This document shows, in pieces, positions 43,552 through 52,720 of a stretch of 64,000 nt of DNA. This DNA comes from Sphingobacterium prati (GTDB lineage Bacteria; Bacteroidota; Bacteroidia; Sphingobacteriales; Sphingobacteriaceae), in the NCBI RefSeq assembly GCF_013167215.1, contig NZ_JABJWY010000009.1:275982-339981 (forward strand). Reading direction: 5' to 3'. The translations under genes were made by a program, and so were the position numbers. Each line of letters opens with the position of its first letter. Within the stretch, counting starts at the first letter, position 1. The notes under the pieces were generated by a model that was given only the letters and a program-made list of their open reading frames with translations, did no database searches and was not told the origin of the DNA.

Positions 43552-45525
43552 TTATTTTCCGATCTCTAATAAAATTTGGTCGATCATGTAGCTAATTGCC
43601 CCCTCTTTTGTCTGCGGAAGTTTTGAAGACATTTCGGCCTCCATACGGTTCCCCACAATTCCTTTCGAAGTGATCGCCGTACTGCCATATTGATTCAGTT
43701 GTGCAACAGTTTTGTCCCATTGTCTTCCGGGACTAACACCCATCTCCTGGAGCATGGCTGGCAACTTTTGCAGGTCAAAAGCTGCTGACATTTTATTTTG
43801 TTTCATCAACTTAATAAAATCTTTATTCGCAGGGGCAGTCATCTTATTTTGACGGATATCATGTAGCGATAAAGAATCATTACTTACCATCACCAAATCA
43901 TCTTTCAGCAGCACGTACATCGGGAAATCCATTGCTTTTTTCGACGCAAATGCATAGATACCATCTTGTGTTTTACCTAAGGTTTTGGCAATCGCAAGAT
44001 CCAGTCCTTTTTTGATCAGACGTTGATCCTTCGAAGTAAACATCCAGATAAATACCGGTAAGGTTTCATCCTTTGTTTTCTTTACTTCCGTTGCGTTATA
44101 ATCATCATCATAACTATAATCAATATATTCCTTGCGGAATTTGCGCAAACCATTGACCACAAAAAGATGATCCCCCGGCATCACCTTTGCAATTGCTTTC
44201 TCATCTAGTGCAACTTCAAGTGCCATTAAACCCCATTCCACCAAATCTTGCTGAGGGCCTAATAAACCGCCATAGTATTTTGCCATATAACTAGGCATAT
44301 CACGTAAATAGGCTTCTGAATTGATATTAATGTTAAAGAATCCAAGCGTTTTATCCGTCAAATATTTACTGAATTTTCCGTTTGGCTTTCTGGCATAAAG
44401 CCGTTTGGACAAGTCGGCCAGATCTTTATCTAAGCCCATCGATCCTTTTAATTTCAAGACGTTTCCGTCCTGCGATAGATCGAGTATTCCGTCCTGATAT
44501 CCGGTTTTGAACTTATCCATATTAATACCCATGTAGAGATAAGGAATCGATTTATAAGGCATAAGGCCGCGGTAAAGTTCTTCAACATGAGGTACGTAAA
44601 GACGAATCAATCCCAGGTTTTTGAGCACCTTATTCTGATCCGAAACAGAGAGGGGTTTATAAGAAGCAGAAAGCAAACGCGTAGCTTCTCCTGTCAACCA
44701 TTTATCACGAAGCGCATTGCGTATGGAATCATTTTTTCGATTTTGATCCTCATAGGCTGTATAAAGCGAATCATAATAACTTGGGTCATGCATTTCCGGT
44801 GGAGCGACATCCATTGGCACTGGCACAGCTTCCTCCACACTTGCCACGAGCGTATCGGGCACGCTCTCTATAATTGTCGGCGGGCTCGGTGGATCTATTC
44901 TCTTTTCATCCTCTTCCCACTCTACGGCCACTGCTGCCGAATCTGCAACTGCCGCCGCAGAATCTATCTCTGGAGAATATGCATCAGCCGCAGGGGCCAT
45001 ATAGGCTATCTTCTTGATCCCGTACCGACTTGCAACTGAATCATTATCAAAGAAGGTTGTACTCATCGTCGAAGAAATAAAACGTGCTATTCGTTCGTTG
45101 TAAACCAACATACTGCCAGGTTTCAGTCCAATACTCGAATAGCCATTGGCAAGAGGTTTAGGTTCCCCGGCATCATGTAATAACTTCTCAAATTGCCCCT
45201 TATTGGACAGTGGAAATATAAACTCGATAAAACTCACACTATCTGTCTTTCTGCTATAGAAATACGACGTCTGCGTAAGATCAATGCCTAAATTTTTGAT
45301 ATCATTTCCAACTGAAGCACCCGACTTTTCAATTTGCTTGAAGAGGCCTGCCTTCTGAAGCAACTCGTTCAATTTGTTTGCATTCGCTTTCTGAACAATT
45401 TCCTTTACATTAAAAGCTGCTATCATTTCAGCGTTTTCTGGAATGAGCTTAATTAGATCCTGAGACTTCACGCTCCCCATTAAGGAGAAACATATCAATC
45501 CGGACAATAAAATTTTTGATTTCAT
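43552..45525 (-). CDS. Exported DUF4836-like protein
   Basis: A 657-residue exported protein with signal peptide ending at about residue 21 (GSVKSQ). The mature start DLIKLIPENAEMIAAFNVKE, then IVQKANANKLNELLQKAGL, and the later YLYMGINMDKF and RDMPSYMAKYYGG segments resemble DUF4836 proteins of Bacteroidota; the family name is from memory. A low-complexity acidic linker rich in Ala, Val, Pro, Ser and Asp lies at about 180-260. No catalytic motif is visible. It is 5 bp downstream of the lipoprotein gene at 45531, so the two form an operon. Function is unknown; an envelope role is likely. Confidence 0.75.
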   Translation of the reverse strand: MKSKILLSGLICFSLMGSVKSQDLIKLIPENAEMIAAFNVKEIVQKANANKLNELLQKAGLFKQIEKSGASVGNDIKNLGIDLTQTSYFYSRKTDSVSFIEFIFPLSNKGQFEKLLHDAGEPKPLANGYSSIGLKPGSMLVYNERIARFISSTMSTTFFDNDSVASRYGIKKIAYMAPAADAYSPEIDSAAAVADSAAVAVEWEEDEKRIDPPSPPTIIESVPDTLVASVEEAVPVPMDVAPPEMHDPSYYDSLYTAYEDQNRKNDSIRNALRDKWLTGEATRLLSASYKPLSVSDQNKVLKNLGLIRLYVPHVEELYRGLMPYKSIPYLYMGINMDKFKTGYQDGILDLSQDGNVLKLKGSMGLDKDLADLSKRLYARKPNGKFSKYLTDKTLGFFNININSEAYLRDMPSYMAKYYGGLLGPQQDLVEWGLMALEVALDEKAIAKVMPGDHLFVVNGLRKFRKEYIDYSYDDDYNATEVKKTKDETLPVFIWMFTSKDQRLIKKGLDLAIAKTLGKTQDGIYAFASKKAMDFPMYVLLKDDLVMVSNDSLSLHDIRQNKMTAPANKDFIKLMKQNKMSAAFDLQKLPAMLQEMGVSPGRQWDKTVAQLNQYGSTAITSKGIVGNRMEAEMSSKLPQTKEGAISYMIDQILLEIGK

Positions 45526-45530
45526 ATAGG

Positions 45531-46235
45531 TTATTTTGTTAATGTAATTTTATTTGCCAAAGTAGATTTACCATAGACCAGATCAGTAAATAATAACTTT
45601 AACAGTACGCCCTTCTTGTTTGCGGCAACTTTTGCTTTATTATTCACCTGCGACGCAATCGGCTTTTCAAAACGAATGATCTGGGTATAAAAAGCATCTG
45701 CAAACTGTGTCGTGTTATCGCTTCCCAATTGATTAAATTTAGCCTTCCAATCACTCGAGGTCACAAATTTGCGTTCAAATATGTTGGTCTGCGCATTATA
45801 GTAGTATCTATTTGAGTTTGAGATTTTCGTCCTAAACCGATTAGCCAATATATCAGAAAAAGCGTTTAACGACTCGATCTGACTAAAGTCACACGAAATA
45901 TTGACAATAAAGTTTGTAAAATCTGTTTGATACTGGACATTAGAGATACCTTTTGTCTGCTTTAGCAACTGAACCGCAGCCCGAATCTCCTTTTCCATTT
46001 CAGCTTGCGTTGGTATCTGTATCCCTTTAATACTTTTCATCTTCATCAAGGATGAAACTTTTGTTTTACTTTTACTTAGGTTCAATGTTGCTGCAATATG
46101 TCCCGAACCGTTAGGCTTAAGATCAATCTGTTCGACAAAGTCAAAACAACTGGACAGCGTAAATGTCATTACAATCGCACACAAAGCCAGACAAAGCCTG
46201 TTCACGCCAACTCCTAATTTAAATACTTCCTTCAT
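45531..46235 (-). CDS. Uncharacterised lipoprotein
   Basis: A 234-residue predicted lipoprotein. The signal sequence has a hydrophobic core LCLALCAIVMTFTL and a lipobox LSSC at about residues 27-30, followed by FDFVEQIDLKPNGSGHIAAT. That opening is common in small Bacteroidota lipoproteins whose function is unknown. The protein is predicted to be alpha/beta with a basic C-terminus. It is first in a two-gene unit with the DUF4836-like gene 5 bp downstream; the pair is probably a functional unit at the envelope. I know no function for it. Confidence 0.75.
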   Translation of the reverse strand: MKEVFKLGVGVNRLCLALCAIVMTFTLSSCFDFVEQIDLKPNGSGHIAATLNLSKSKTKVSSLMKMKSIKGIQIPTQAEMEKEIRAAVQLLKQTKGISNVQYQTDFTNFIVNISCDFSQIESLNAFSDILANRFRTKISNSNRYYYNAQTNIFERKFVTSSDWKAKFNQLGSDNTTQFADAFYTQIIRFEKPIASQVNNKAKVAANKKGVLLKLLFTDLVYGKSTLANKITLTK

Positions 46236-46610
46236 TGCTTTTCAGTAGCGGTTAATATTATCAAATCACTATATGTTCGGGCATTACTAGCAAACATTGT
46301 GCTATTTTCTTTGAATTAGGAAAATTTCAACAAAAAGTCCATTATGACCTAATTTCTAAGAAAAATAAATTCTTTTTCAACGTTCTGCTTTGCTCACACT
46401 AATACAATAATCAGCGATAACTCAGCATCACCTTAGTCTTTAGCATTGGTATGGATTAAATTAAAAAACACGATTAATAATTATATTGAAAATCAAAGCC
46501 ATGCACAATCAAAATACTTTATTTATCCAAAAGTAAGCTTTGCTTCCCCTTAATTTTACTTTTCTTGAGTATTTTTGCCAACTCTTTATTCACAAACACT
46601 AACGATCCAT
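46236..46610. other. Divergent intergenic region
   Basis: About 375 bases between the minus-strand lipoprotein gene and the plus-strand endonuclease gene. It is AT-rich and contains a candidate -7 box at 46570-46577; no gene, RNA or strong hairpin is evident. Confidence 0.55.
46570..46577 (+). promoter_or_regulatory. Candidate -7 promoter element for the fimbrillin-nuclease gene
   Basis: TATTTTTG matches TAnnTTTG and lies 33 bases before the ATG at 46611. It overlaps an in-frame TTG at 46575, which argues against that codon as the start. A TTTG at 46539 is too far upstream to be a convincing -33 element. Confidence 0.4.
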
Positions 46611-48215
46611 ATGATTTACAAGTCAATGACTATTCCACAGCACAGCATGTGCCGAATAGTTTATTTTATGATGGCATTGCTCACATTCAATTCATGTCAA
46701 AAAAATGGAGTCAGAATTGAGCAGGCCCCAGTACAATTTACGCCTACCATCGTTGGGCAAATCAATACGAACCCGACAACAACATCTTGGAATAAAAATG
46801 ATCAAATTGGTGTCTTTATGGTCAATTCCCGTCAGCCATTAAGCTTTTCCTCAATTGTGAATGGAGTCAACAACCGTCTGTTTACCATTAACGGCAACAT
46901 GTTTCAAAGTAAATCACCCAGTTATTTACCCAATGAACAAGTAGATTTCATTGCCTATTATCCTTACATATCCATCAGCGATTTTAAATACCCCATCGAT
47001 GTAAGTGATCAAACAAACCTATCGGCATTGGATCTCATGTATGCGAGCAACGCAAAAAACATCAGCAAGACGAACAATACCATCCCCCTTAATTTTGTAA
47101 GACAATTAAGCAAGATTTCCATTCAGCTTTCCGTTTCCAATACGGCCGCTTTGGAAGCCGGTCAGATTACAGTCAGCATTCCATCGGTACATACAACAGC
47201 AGGATTTGACCTTTCAACAGGAAAATTGAATATCAATCCAAATGAGAAAAAAGATATTCAAGCAAAAGTAATGGTGAGCAGCAAACAAACCGCCACAATA
47301 GAATTCATATTGCTTCCGGGAGAAGACATCACCCAAAAGGCAATTAAATTTATAGCTCCGAATGGTGATCGTTATACCTGGACAACACCACAAAATGAGC
47401 AGCTAAAAAAACTGATCGGCGGGAATCTTTATCGTTTTAATGTTAGCATTGACAATGGTAAACTAAGTGCTGAAACTGGCAATTCACAAACTTATCCGGA
47501 AATCCCCAAAATGAATAATCTGAATAATGATGAAGTTTTTATACAACACTTTCTTCCCGATGCAAAGACAGAAAGAAACTATGCCATGTTATACAGTAAA
47601 AAACTCAAGATGGCTTATTGGGTCGCCTATCCATTGTATAATGGCATTTTGGGTTCCGGCAATCGAACAGATGCATGGGGGTATGATCCCGCTGTGTCAA
47701 CAGCATTCCAACCCTTGCTGTTTAAAGGATTCCAACCAGCAGGTTATGACCGTGGCCATCAACTCCCTAGCGCGGACCGCAACTTGAATATAATTCATAA
47801 TAAAACAACATTTTATTTTACCAATATGACCGCACAAGCATCCCGTCTCAACCAAGGTATTTGGGCAAACTTGGAAACTAAAGTGAGAACCTGGACTGCA
47901 CAATGTGATACCATGTACGTTGTAACAGGAGCAATGCCGACTAGCGAGACGGACAACCTCCTTGATTTTGCCAGGGATAATGATGGGAAAGATATTGCAA
48001 AGCCAAAATATTATTTCAAAGCATTGGCGATGAAAAAAGGAACCGAATACTACACGATCGCCTATAAGATAGACAATGCAACGCCCCCCTCCGGAAGTAC
48101 TTTTGACACGTATAGACTTACGGTAAGTGAGTTGGAAAAAACGACAGGATTTACGTTCTTCCCAGACTTAGATAACACAAAAAAAGGAACTATAGACACT
48201 CGTATTTGGAAATAA
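46611..48215 (+). CDS. Lipoprotein fusing a fimbrillin-like domain to a DNA/RNA nonspecific endonuclease
   Basis: A 534-residue protein from ATG 46611 (MIYKSMTIPQHSM); ATG 46626 is also possible. A hydrophobic segment ends in a lipobox-like FNSC (about Cys29). Residues about 40-285 resemble the Mfa-like/fimbrillin fold (WNKNDQIGVFMV, YLPNEQVDFIAYYPYISISD, NFVRQLSKISIQLSVSN, NLYRFNVSID). Residues about 320-534 form a NUC1-type DNA/RNA nonspecific endonuclease: YDRGHQLPSADRN with the catalytic DRGH motif (about 380-383), TTFYFTNMTAQ with the metal-site Asn, and a C-terminal half of normal length. It is predicted to be surface-anchored, perhaps for nucleic-acid scavenging. It appears to be a single-gene unit. 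Confidence 0.9.
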   Translation: MIYKSMTIPQHSMCRIVYFMMALLTFNSCQKNGVRIEQAPVQFTPTIVGQINTNPTTTSWNKNDQIGVFMVNSRQPLSFSSIVNGVNNRLFTINGNMFQSKSPSYLPNEQVDFIAYYPYISISDFKYPIDVSDQTNLSALDLMYASNAKNISKTNNTIPLNFVRQLSKISIQLSVSNTAALEAGQITVSIPSVHTTAGFDLSTGKLNINPNEKKDIQAKVMVSSKQTATIEFILLPGEDITQKAIKFIAPNGDRYTWTTPQNEQLKKLIGGNLYRFNVSIDNGKLSAETGNSQTYPEIPKMNNLNNDEVFIQHFLPDAKTERNYAMLYSKKLKMAYWVAYPLYNGILGSGNRTDAWGYDPAVSTAFQPLLFKGFQPAGYDRGHQLPSADRNLNIIHNKTTFYFTNMTAQASRLNQGIWANLETKVRTWTAQCDTMYVVTGAMPTSETDNLLDFARDNDGKDIAKPKYYFKALAMKKGTEYYTIAYKIDNATPPSGSTFDTYRLTVSELEKTTGFTFFPDLDNTKKGTIDTRIWK

Positions 48216-48389
48216 GTCATCGTCAATTTCATTCTATTTTGCTCTACTGATTAAGAATCTCAAAGAACTACATCGTCCTACGCATGGCAAAGCTAGCACC
48301 TTCCAAAACATTTGAAACGCCACTAAAAACACCATTTAATCAGGAACTAGTCTTTTAAAACCCTCATATTTTTTTATTAGCTTTAGCAC

Positions 48390-49034
48390 ATGAAGCTAAT
48401 AATATTTGATTTGGATGGAACACTGTTGGATACATTACAAGACCTAGGCGACAGCTGCAATGCGATCCTTCAACAATACGGCTATCCCATACATCCGCTA
48501 TCAGCCTACAAAAAATTTGTGGGTAATGGTGTACAAAAGCTGATCGAGCGGGCACTTCCCGAACATGCGCGAACGTCGGAAATAGTAACACCGCTGCTAG
48601 CGGCTTTTAAAAGCTACTACGAACAGCAGAAAATATCCCATACAAAACCTTATGAAGGGATTGTCTCGCTACTACAAACACTCAAATCCGAAGGCTATCT
48701 AATCTCAGTAGCATCCAATAAATATCATGAAGCGGTTATCCCACTGATTAAGCAGTATTTTCCCACTATCACTTTTGACCTGATCCTTGGCCATCGCACG
48801 GGACATCCGGCCAAACCCGATCCCGACATTGTCCTGGATACCCTCAGGACACTTGGTATAGCAAAAGAAGACTGCTGGTATGTCGGCGATTCCTCTGTTG
48901 ATATGGATACAGCCAATAATGCTGCTGTGACCGCAGTGGGTGTGACATGGGGATTTCGCGACGAGAACGAACTGAGACAACATAACGCAAAACATATTAT
49001 TCACGCTCCTGGTGAGCTACTAAGTCTTGTCTAA
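48390..49034 (+). CDS. HAD-superfamily phosphatase, phosphoglycolate phosphatase-like
   Basis: A 214-residue cytoplasmic haloacid-dehalogenase hydrolase of the Gph type. Motif I FDLDGTLLDT at 6-15 (nucleophile Asp7, acid Asp9), a helical cap (about 16-80), motif II ISVASNK, motif III Lys in HPAKPDPDI, and motif IV WYVGDSSVDMDTANNA. Size fits phosphoglycolate phosphatase, but these motifs do not fix the substrate. TAGCTTTA ends seven bases before the ATG, close to a TAnnTTTG box, so the transcript may have almost no leader. It is followed by a bidirectional terminator. Confidence 0.9.
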   Translation: MKLIIFDLDGTLLDTLQDLGDSCNAILQQYGYPIHPLSAYKKFVGNGVQKLIERALPEHARTSEIVTPLLAAFKSYYEQQKISHTKPYEGIVSLLQTLKSEGYLISVASNKYHEAVIPLIKQYFPTITFDLILGHRTGHPAKPDPDIVLDTLRTLGIAKEDCWYVGDSSVDMDTANNAAVTAVGVTWGFRDENELRQHNAKHIIHAPGELLSLV

Positions 49035-49035
49035 A

Positions 49036-49084
49036 AGAAAAAGCAGAGCTTAATTCCAAGAGTGATTTAAGTTCTGCTTTTTTA
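49036..49084. terminator. Bidirectional terminator between convergent genes
   Basis: AAGCAGA-G-CTTAA (49041-49053) pairs with TTAAG-T-TCTGCTT (49067-49079) with one mismatch and a 13-base loop. A T-run follows on the plus strand and an A-run precedes it, so it can act for both the HAD gene (end 49034) and the GH29 gene (end 49106). Confidence 0.85.
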
Positions 49085-49105
49085 GATTTAACGTGTAAGC
49101 TATTG

Positions 49106-50611
49106 CTACATTTTTGCATCCATCAATTTTTCACTTTGTGACTTTGGTTTTCCCAATTTCATTTTGATTACAAAAGCTTTATTCGAAACAAAAGAGTTAG
49201 GAAGTACGATATCGTAATAGGTATTTTTATCCAAGTCTAATCCGATATCCGTATGGCCTAGCTCCAAAGATTGTCCATTTTGAAGAATAGTTGCTGAAAC
49301 CGGAACTTCGGCTGCATTTTTAGGAACAGCAATACGCACAATATTGTTTACTGGCCGATTAAAAACCGTAAGGTAAAGATTGTCCTCCTTTTTTGTAAAA
49401 TATCCTAATTTGGATGGCGCAAGTGCGGCATGTCGGACTCCATATACCGCTTCTCCATTTACTTTGATCCAGTCACCAATTTCTTTAGCCAGCTTGTCTT
49501 CTCCAGGATGCATCCGTCCATTTCCGTCAGGGCCAAAGTTTAGCACAAAATTACCATTCATCGCAACGCAGTTCATCAACATATCGATGAGATCATCTGA
49601 GGTCTTGGTATAAATCCCAGACCAGTCTTTCATATAGCCCCAACCATTCGGTGGAATCGTCATGACACAATCCCAGTCGCGTCCTTCCAACCATTCAAAC
49701 TCCTTCGGCATTTTTCGTTCCCAACCTTGTTCATAGTCACCTAACATATCACCATTGGAGTCGAAATGCCGCTTTCCAAATTCGTCATTTCTAAATCTGC
49801 TTCCAATAATCAATCCCGGGTGTTTTTCACGTAACTCTTTCTCTAATTTATACGTAAAATCATACGCTTGAATCCAGGATTGATCCCAGGTACCATCAAA
49901 CCAAAAACCTTTTATTTGTGGGTAGTTTTGTAGCAGTTCCAGCAACTGATTGCGTGTGTATTCCAAAAACTTATCGAATTTAGCCTTTTCTTCAGGAGTA
50001 GAGGGAGCTTTGCCCATATAGTTCGGATTATTCCATTCCATGATTGAAAAATACAAAAACACGTCGATTCCTTCTGCAGTGTAAGCATCTACCACCTGTC
50101 TTACGATATCTTTTTTATATGGGCTTTTCTTGGCAGTATAATCGGTAAACTCAGATGGCCACAGGGCAAATCCATCATGATGCTTTGTTGTAAAAATAAG
50201 ATACTTTGCCCCCATTTCTTTTGCCTGTTTAGCCCAGCTTTTTGCATCAAAACCTGTAGGATTGAACTTTTTGTAGAGGTTATCATAAGTATTCTTCCAG
50301 TCTTTCGGCGCTGTTGGCCCACTCCAGGTACGTATCCATTCGGATGCCGCTGCTCCTTTTCGTGCACTGACCCCTTCCCATTCGTTACCAGGAATTGCAT
50401 ACAAACCCCAATGGATAAATTGTCCTAATCCATAGTTTCGGAACCGTTCCATCGCTTCATCCGTCCGATGTGCAGGCGTCAAAGGCCCATATTTTACGTC
50501 TACTTTGTTTTCTACTTTCTTGCGAGGACCTGTCCATTGTGCCGAAGTAGTTTTTACTCCCAGCAATATGCTACTGAGCATCAATGCTGTGATTATTTTA
50601 TTATATTTCAT
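49106..50611 (-). CDS. GH29 alpha-L-fucosidase, secreted
   Basis: A 501-residue exo-alpha-L-fucosidase (retaining). Signal peptide ends at about residue 24 (TTSAQ). GH29 motifs: YGLGQFIHWGLYAIPGNEWE (60-79), LIFTTKHHDGFALWPSEFTD (138-157), GFWFDGTWDQSW with the catalytic nucleophile Asp239, and NFVLNFGPDGNGRMHPGEDK. A C-terminal beta domain follows (about 390-501). Length is normal. It lies 86 bp after the GH20 gene on the same strand with no terminator between, so they are likely co-transcribed. It would remove fucose from host-type or plant-type glycans. Confidence 0.95.
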   Translation of the reverse strand: MKYNKIITALMLSSILLGVKTTSAQWTGPRKKVENKVDVKYGPLTPAHRTDEAMERFRNYGLGQFIHWGLYAIPGNEWEGVSARKGAAASEWIRTWSGPTAPKDWKNTYDNLYKKFNPTGFDAKSWAKQAKEMGAKYLIFTTKHHDGFALWPSEFTDYTAKKSPYKKDIVRQVVDAYTAEGIDVFLYFSIMEWNNPNYMGKAPSTPEEKAKFDKFLEYTRNQLLELLQNYPQIKGFWFDGTWDQSWIQAYDFTYKLEKELREKHPGLIIGSRFRNDEFGKRHFDSNGDMLGDYEQGWERKMPKEFEWLEGRDWDCVMTIPPNGWGYMKDWSGIYTKTSDDLIDMLMNCVAMNGNFVLNFGPDGNGRMHPGEDKLAKEIGDWIKVNGEAVYGVRHAALAPSKLGYFTKKEDNLYLTVFNRPVNNIVRIAVPKNAAEVPVSATILQNGQSLELGHTDIGLDLDKNTYYDIVLPNSFVSNKAFVIKMKLGKPKSQSEKLMDAKM

Positions 50612-50697
50612 ACTATCGTTATTTCTTTAAAAATGATTACTCCCAACGACAAATAAATCCGTGTTTATTGACCAGATATATGTTGTCCATCCGATTA

Positions 50698-52296
50698 TCA
50701 CTTTGGATTATCTATATATTGTTTTTGTGATTTTTTAATAACTGCAGGCTCTGGATTACTATCCTTAAATGGATCAAAGTAATAAAGCCCCTGATCGCGG
50801 TATAAGGGTAAATGCTTTTTTAATTTTTTTGCAAATTCATCAAAATTTCGACCTGTTCCCGGCACCCATGCCGCCTCCGCCAATGCCGCTATTCTCGGAA
50901 ACACAAGGTAATCCAAACGATTGACATTCGTCACTGTTTCAGTCCAAAGATTAGCCTGAATACCCAGGACCTGTTTTTTTCTTTTTCCCAAACTATCCAA
51001 TTGACTTCCAGCAAAATCAAACACATCCTGCAAAGGATTGAAGCCTTTTCCCCATTTACGGCCATACTTATGATTCTCCTGTTGTACAAAGTCAAAATAC
51101 ATTGGCAACCTAGGCGTTAGTATAACTTGATAGCCTTTATCCAAAATCTTGTTTAGCTGTTCTGGTTTATCATGACGCCACCACATCATGACCGTCTGAT
51201 CTTTGGCCAACTTGGCATCCACCATTTCATCCCAAACAATAATTTTTCCGTTTATCCCAGCCACAGAATCAGCCATACGACGGATAAAATACTCTTCCAC
51301 TTCTTTATTGGACTTTAAGCCTACTGTCTTTTTCAATTCCTGAACTTTGATATCATTATCCCAGGCATCACTGCCAAAGGCGACCTCATCTCCTCCTAAA
51401 TGAATATAGACAGAAGGAAACAGTGTTTTCACTTCACGCAAAACATCAGTCAAAAATGTATATGTTGTATTTTTAGCCGGATGAAAAGTAAAATCGGGAT
51501 GTTTTTCGTTCCCCCCACCAGAGAGAAAAGGATAAGCCCGGTTTGCGGCTGTTGCATGTCCTGGCATATCAATTTCAGGAATGACCTCAATATTTCGCTC
51601 AGCAGCATAGGTGATGATCTCACTGATATCAGCTTGACCATAATACTGTACGGGCGCATAAGGATCGAGATAATTGCCTATCCCCCCAACTTGGGTTAAC
51701 CAAGGGTATTTTTGTATACTTAAGCGCCAAGCGGGTTCATCTGTCAAATGCCAATGGAATTTATTCAACTTGTAAAATGCCATCCAATCCAGTAAAGATT
51801 TCACTTTCTCCTTACCAAAAAAATGACGTGATTCATCTAGCATAAACCCTCGCCAGCCAAACTGCGGTTTGTCTTCAATATTCAATACAGGTAATAAGAA
51901 TGCATTGCCTTTTCTTTCAGCACCAGTAAACACCTGCTCCAAACTAGCAAGTGCATTGACAATACCCGATCTATCAGAAGCATATATTGCAATACCTTTG
52001 CGATCAATCTTTAGACGATATGCTTCATGCTGTAATTTGCTATCAAGCTTCACGATCATTTTTGCATCCTTTTCCAAGGAGATGTAAGTTGAAATTCCAA
52101 AACGGCCCAACATCAGCTTCCGAAGATAGTGCAAAGACGATTCAAACACAGCATCTCCAGTGACTCCAAAATTACCCTCCAGCTTCAACTCTCCCTGCCC
52201 CATTTTACATTCTAAAGGCTGCGGAATAATCGCGATTTGAGCTGTCACATTTTGAATGAGTAAGTAGGTTATAATAAATACTAATTTACGTTTCAT
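50698..52296 (-). CDS. GH20 beta-N-acetylhexosaminidase, secreted
   Basis: A 532-residue exo-hexosaminidase acting by substrate-assisted catalysis. Signal peptide ends at about residue 20 (NVTAQ). The N-terminal GH20b domain (about 21-140) is followed by the catalytic barrel: GWRGFMLDESRHFFGKEKVK, LNKFHWHLTDEPAWRL, VIPEIDMPGHATAANRAYP, and HLGGDEVAFGSDAW carrying the Asp303-Glu304 pair (Glu304 as acid/base). VMMWWRHDKPEQ and GIQANLWTE complete the site. It is first in a likely two-gene unit with GH29 and lies opposite the divergent GH2 gene. It would release terminal GlcNAc or GalNAc. Confidence 0.95.
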   Translation of the reverse strand: MKRKLVFIITYLLIQNVTAQIAIIPQPLECKMGQGELKLEGNFGVTGDAVFESSLHYLRKLMLGRFGISTYISLEKDAKMIVKLDSKLQHEAYRLKIDRKGIAIYASDRSGIVNALASLEQVFTGAERKGNAFLLPVLNIEDKPQFGWRGFMLDESRHFFGKEKVKSLLDWMAFYKLNKFHWHLTDEPAWRLSIQKYPWLTQVGGIGNYLDPYAPVQYYGQADISEIITYAAERNIEVIPEIDMPGHATAANRAYPFLSGGGNEKHPDFTFHPAKNTTYTFLTDVLREVKTLFPSVYIHLGGDEVAFGSDAWDNDIKVQELKKTVGLKSNKEVEEYFIRRMADSVAGINGKIIVWDEMVDAKLAKDQTVMMWWRHDKPEQLNKILDKGYQVILTPRLPMYFDFVQQENHKYGRKWGKGFNPLQDVFDFAGSQLDSLGKRKKQVLGIQANLWTETVTNVNRLDYLVFPRIAALAEAAWVPGTGRNFDEFAKKLKKHLPLYRDQGLYYFDPFKDSNPEPAVIKKSQKQYIDNPK

Positions 52297-52720
52297 ATGA
52301 TAATTAAGACTTTACCTTGGTTAGAAGGTGTTAAAATTAATTATTAAAGCATCATCCTGCTACATTTTTATAAAATCCTTATCTGCGATTCTGAGTTTGC
52401 TGTACCCCTATACTAAAACCAAATAGTTACGGTCTTTAATCGATTCTAATTGTAGCTCTGCGTAATACAATGGTAAAGAAATTATTAAGTTATTACTGAA
52501 AGTCAAATCCAGTCAATCGTTTGCGCAACTCTCGAAAACGTTATAGTGTATTTTATACAAACAAAACAATAGAGAAACATATTTAAACAGGGAAATAATA
52601 AAGATTTAAAAAATTAATATTATTACAAGATCCTTCATCAACCAAAACCCGCACAATTAGCGATTGTCTTTTTGTTGGTTATATTTGAAAACGAAACAAA
52701 TACCCTAAGTTAAAAACCAT
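52297..52720. other. Divergent intergenic region between GH20 and GH2
   Basis: About 424 AT-rich bases with no gene I can support. It must hold the promoters of both glycosidase units. A -7 box for GH2 is listed at 52680. I see no copy of the TRCTAAA palindrome here, so the LacI regulator is not obviously involved. Confidence 0.55.
52680..52687 (+). promoter_or_regulatory. Candidate -7 promoter element for the GH2 gene
   Basis: TATATTTG matches TAnnTTTG exactly and lies 33 bases before the ATG at 52721. TTG triplets lie 13 and fewer bases upstream, closer than the usual spacing, so the -33 element is uncertain. Confidence 0.45.

Noticed and set aside
44587..45039. A 150-codon plus-strand frame inside the DUF4836-like gene
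   Set aside because: It mirrors the acidic low-complexity linker on the opposite strand and has no independent coding signs.
46575..46610. TTG start for the fimbrillin-nuclease gene
   Set aside because: The codon lies inside a TAnnTTTG box, so it would be upstream of the likely transcript start.
52521..52528. TTGCGCAA palindrome in the GH20/GH2 intergenic region
   Set aside because: Eight bases only and no second copy nearby.
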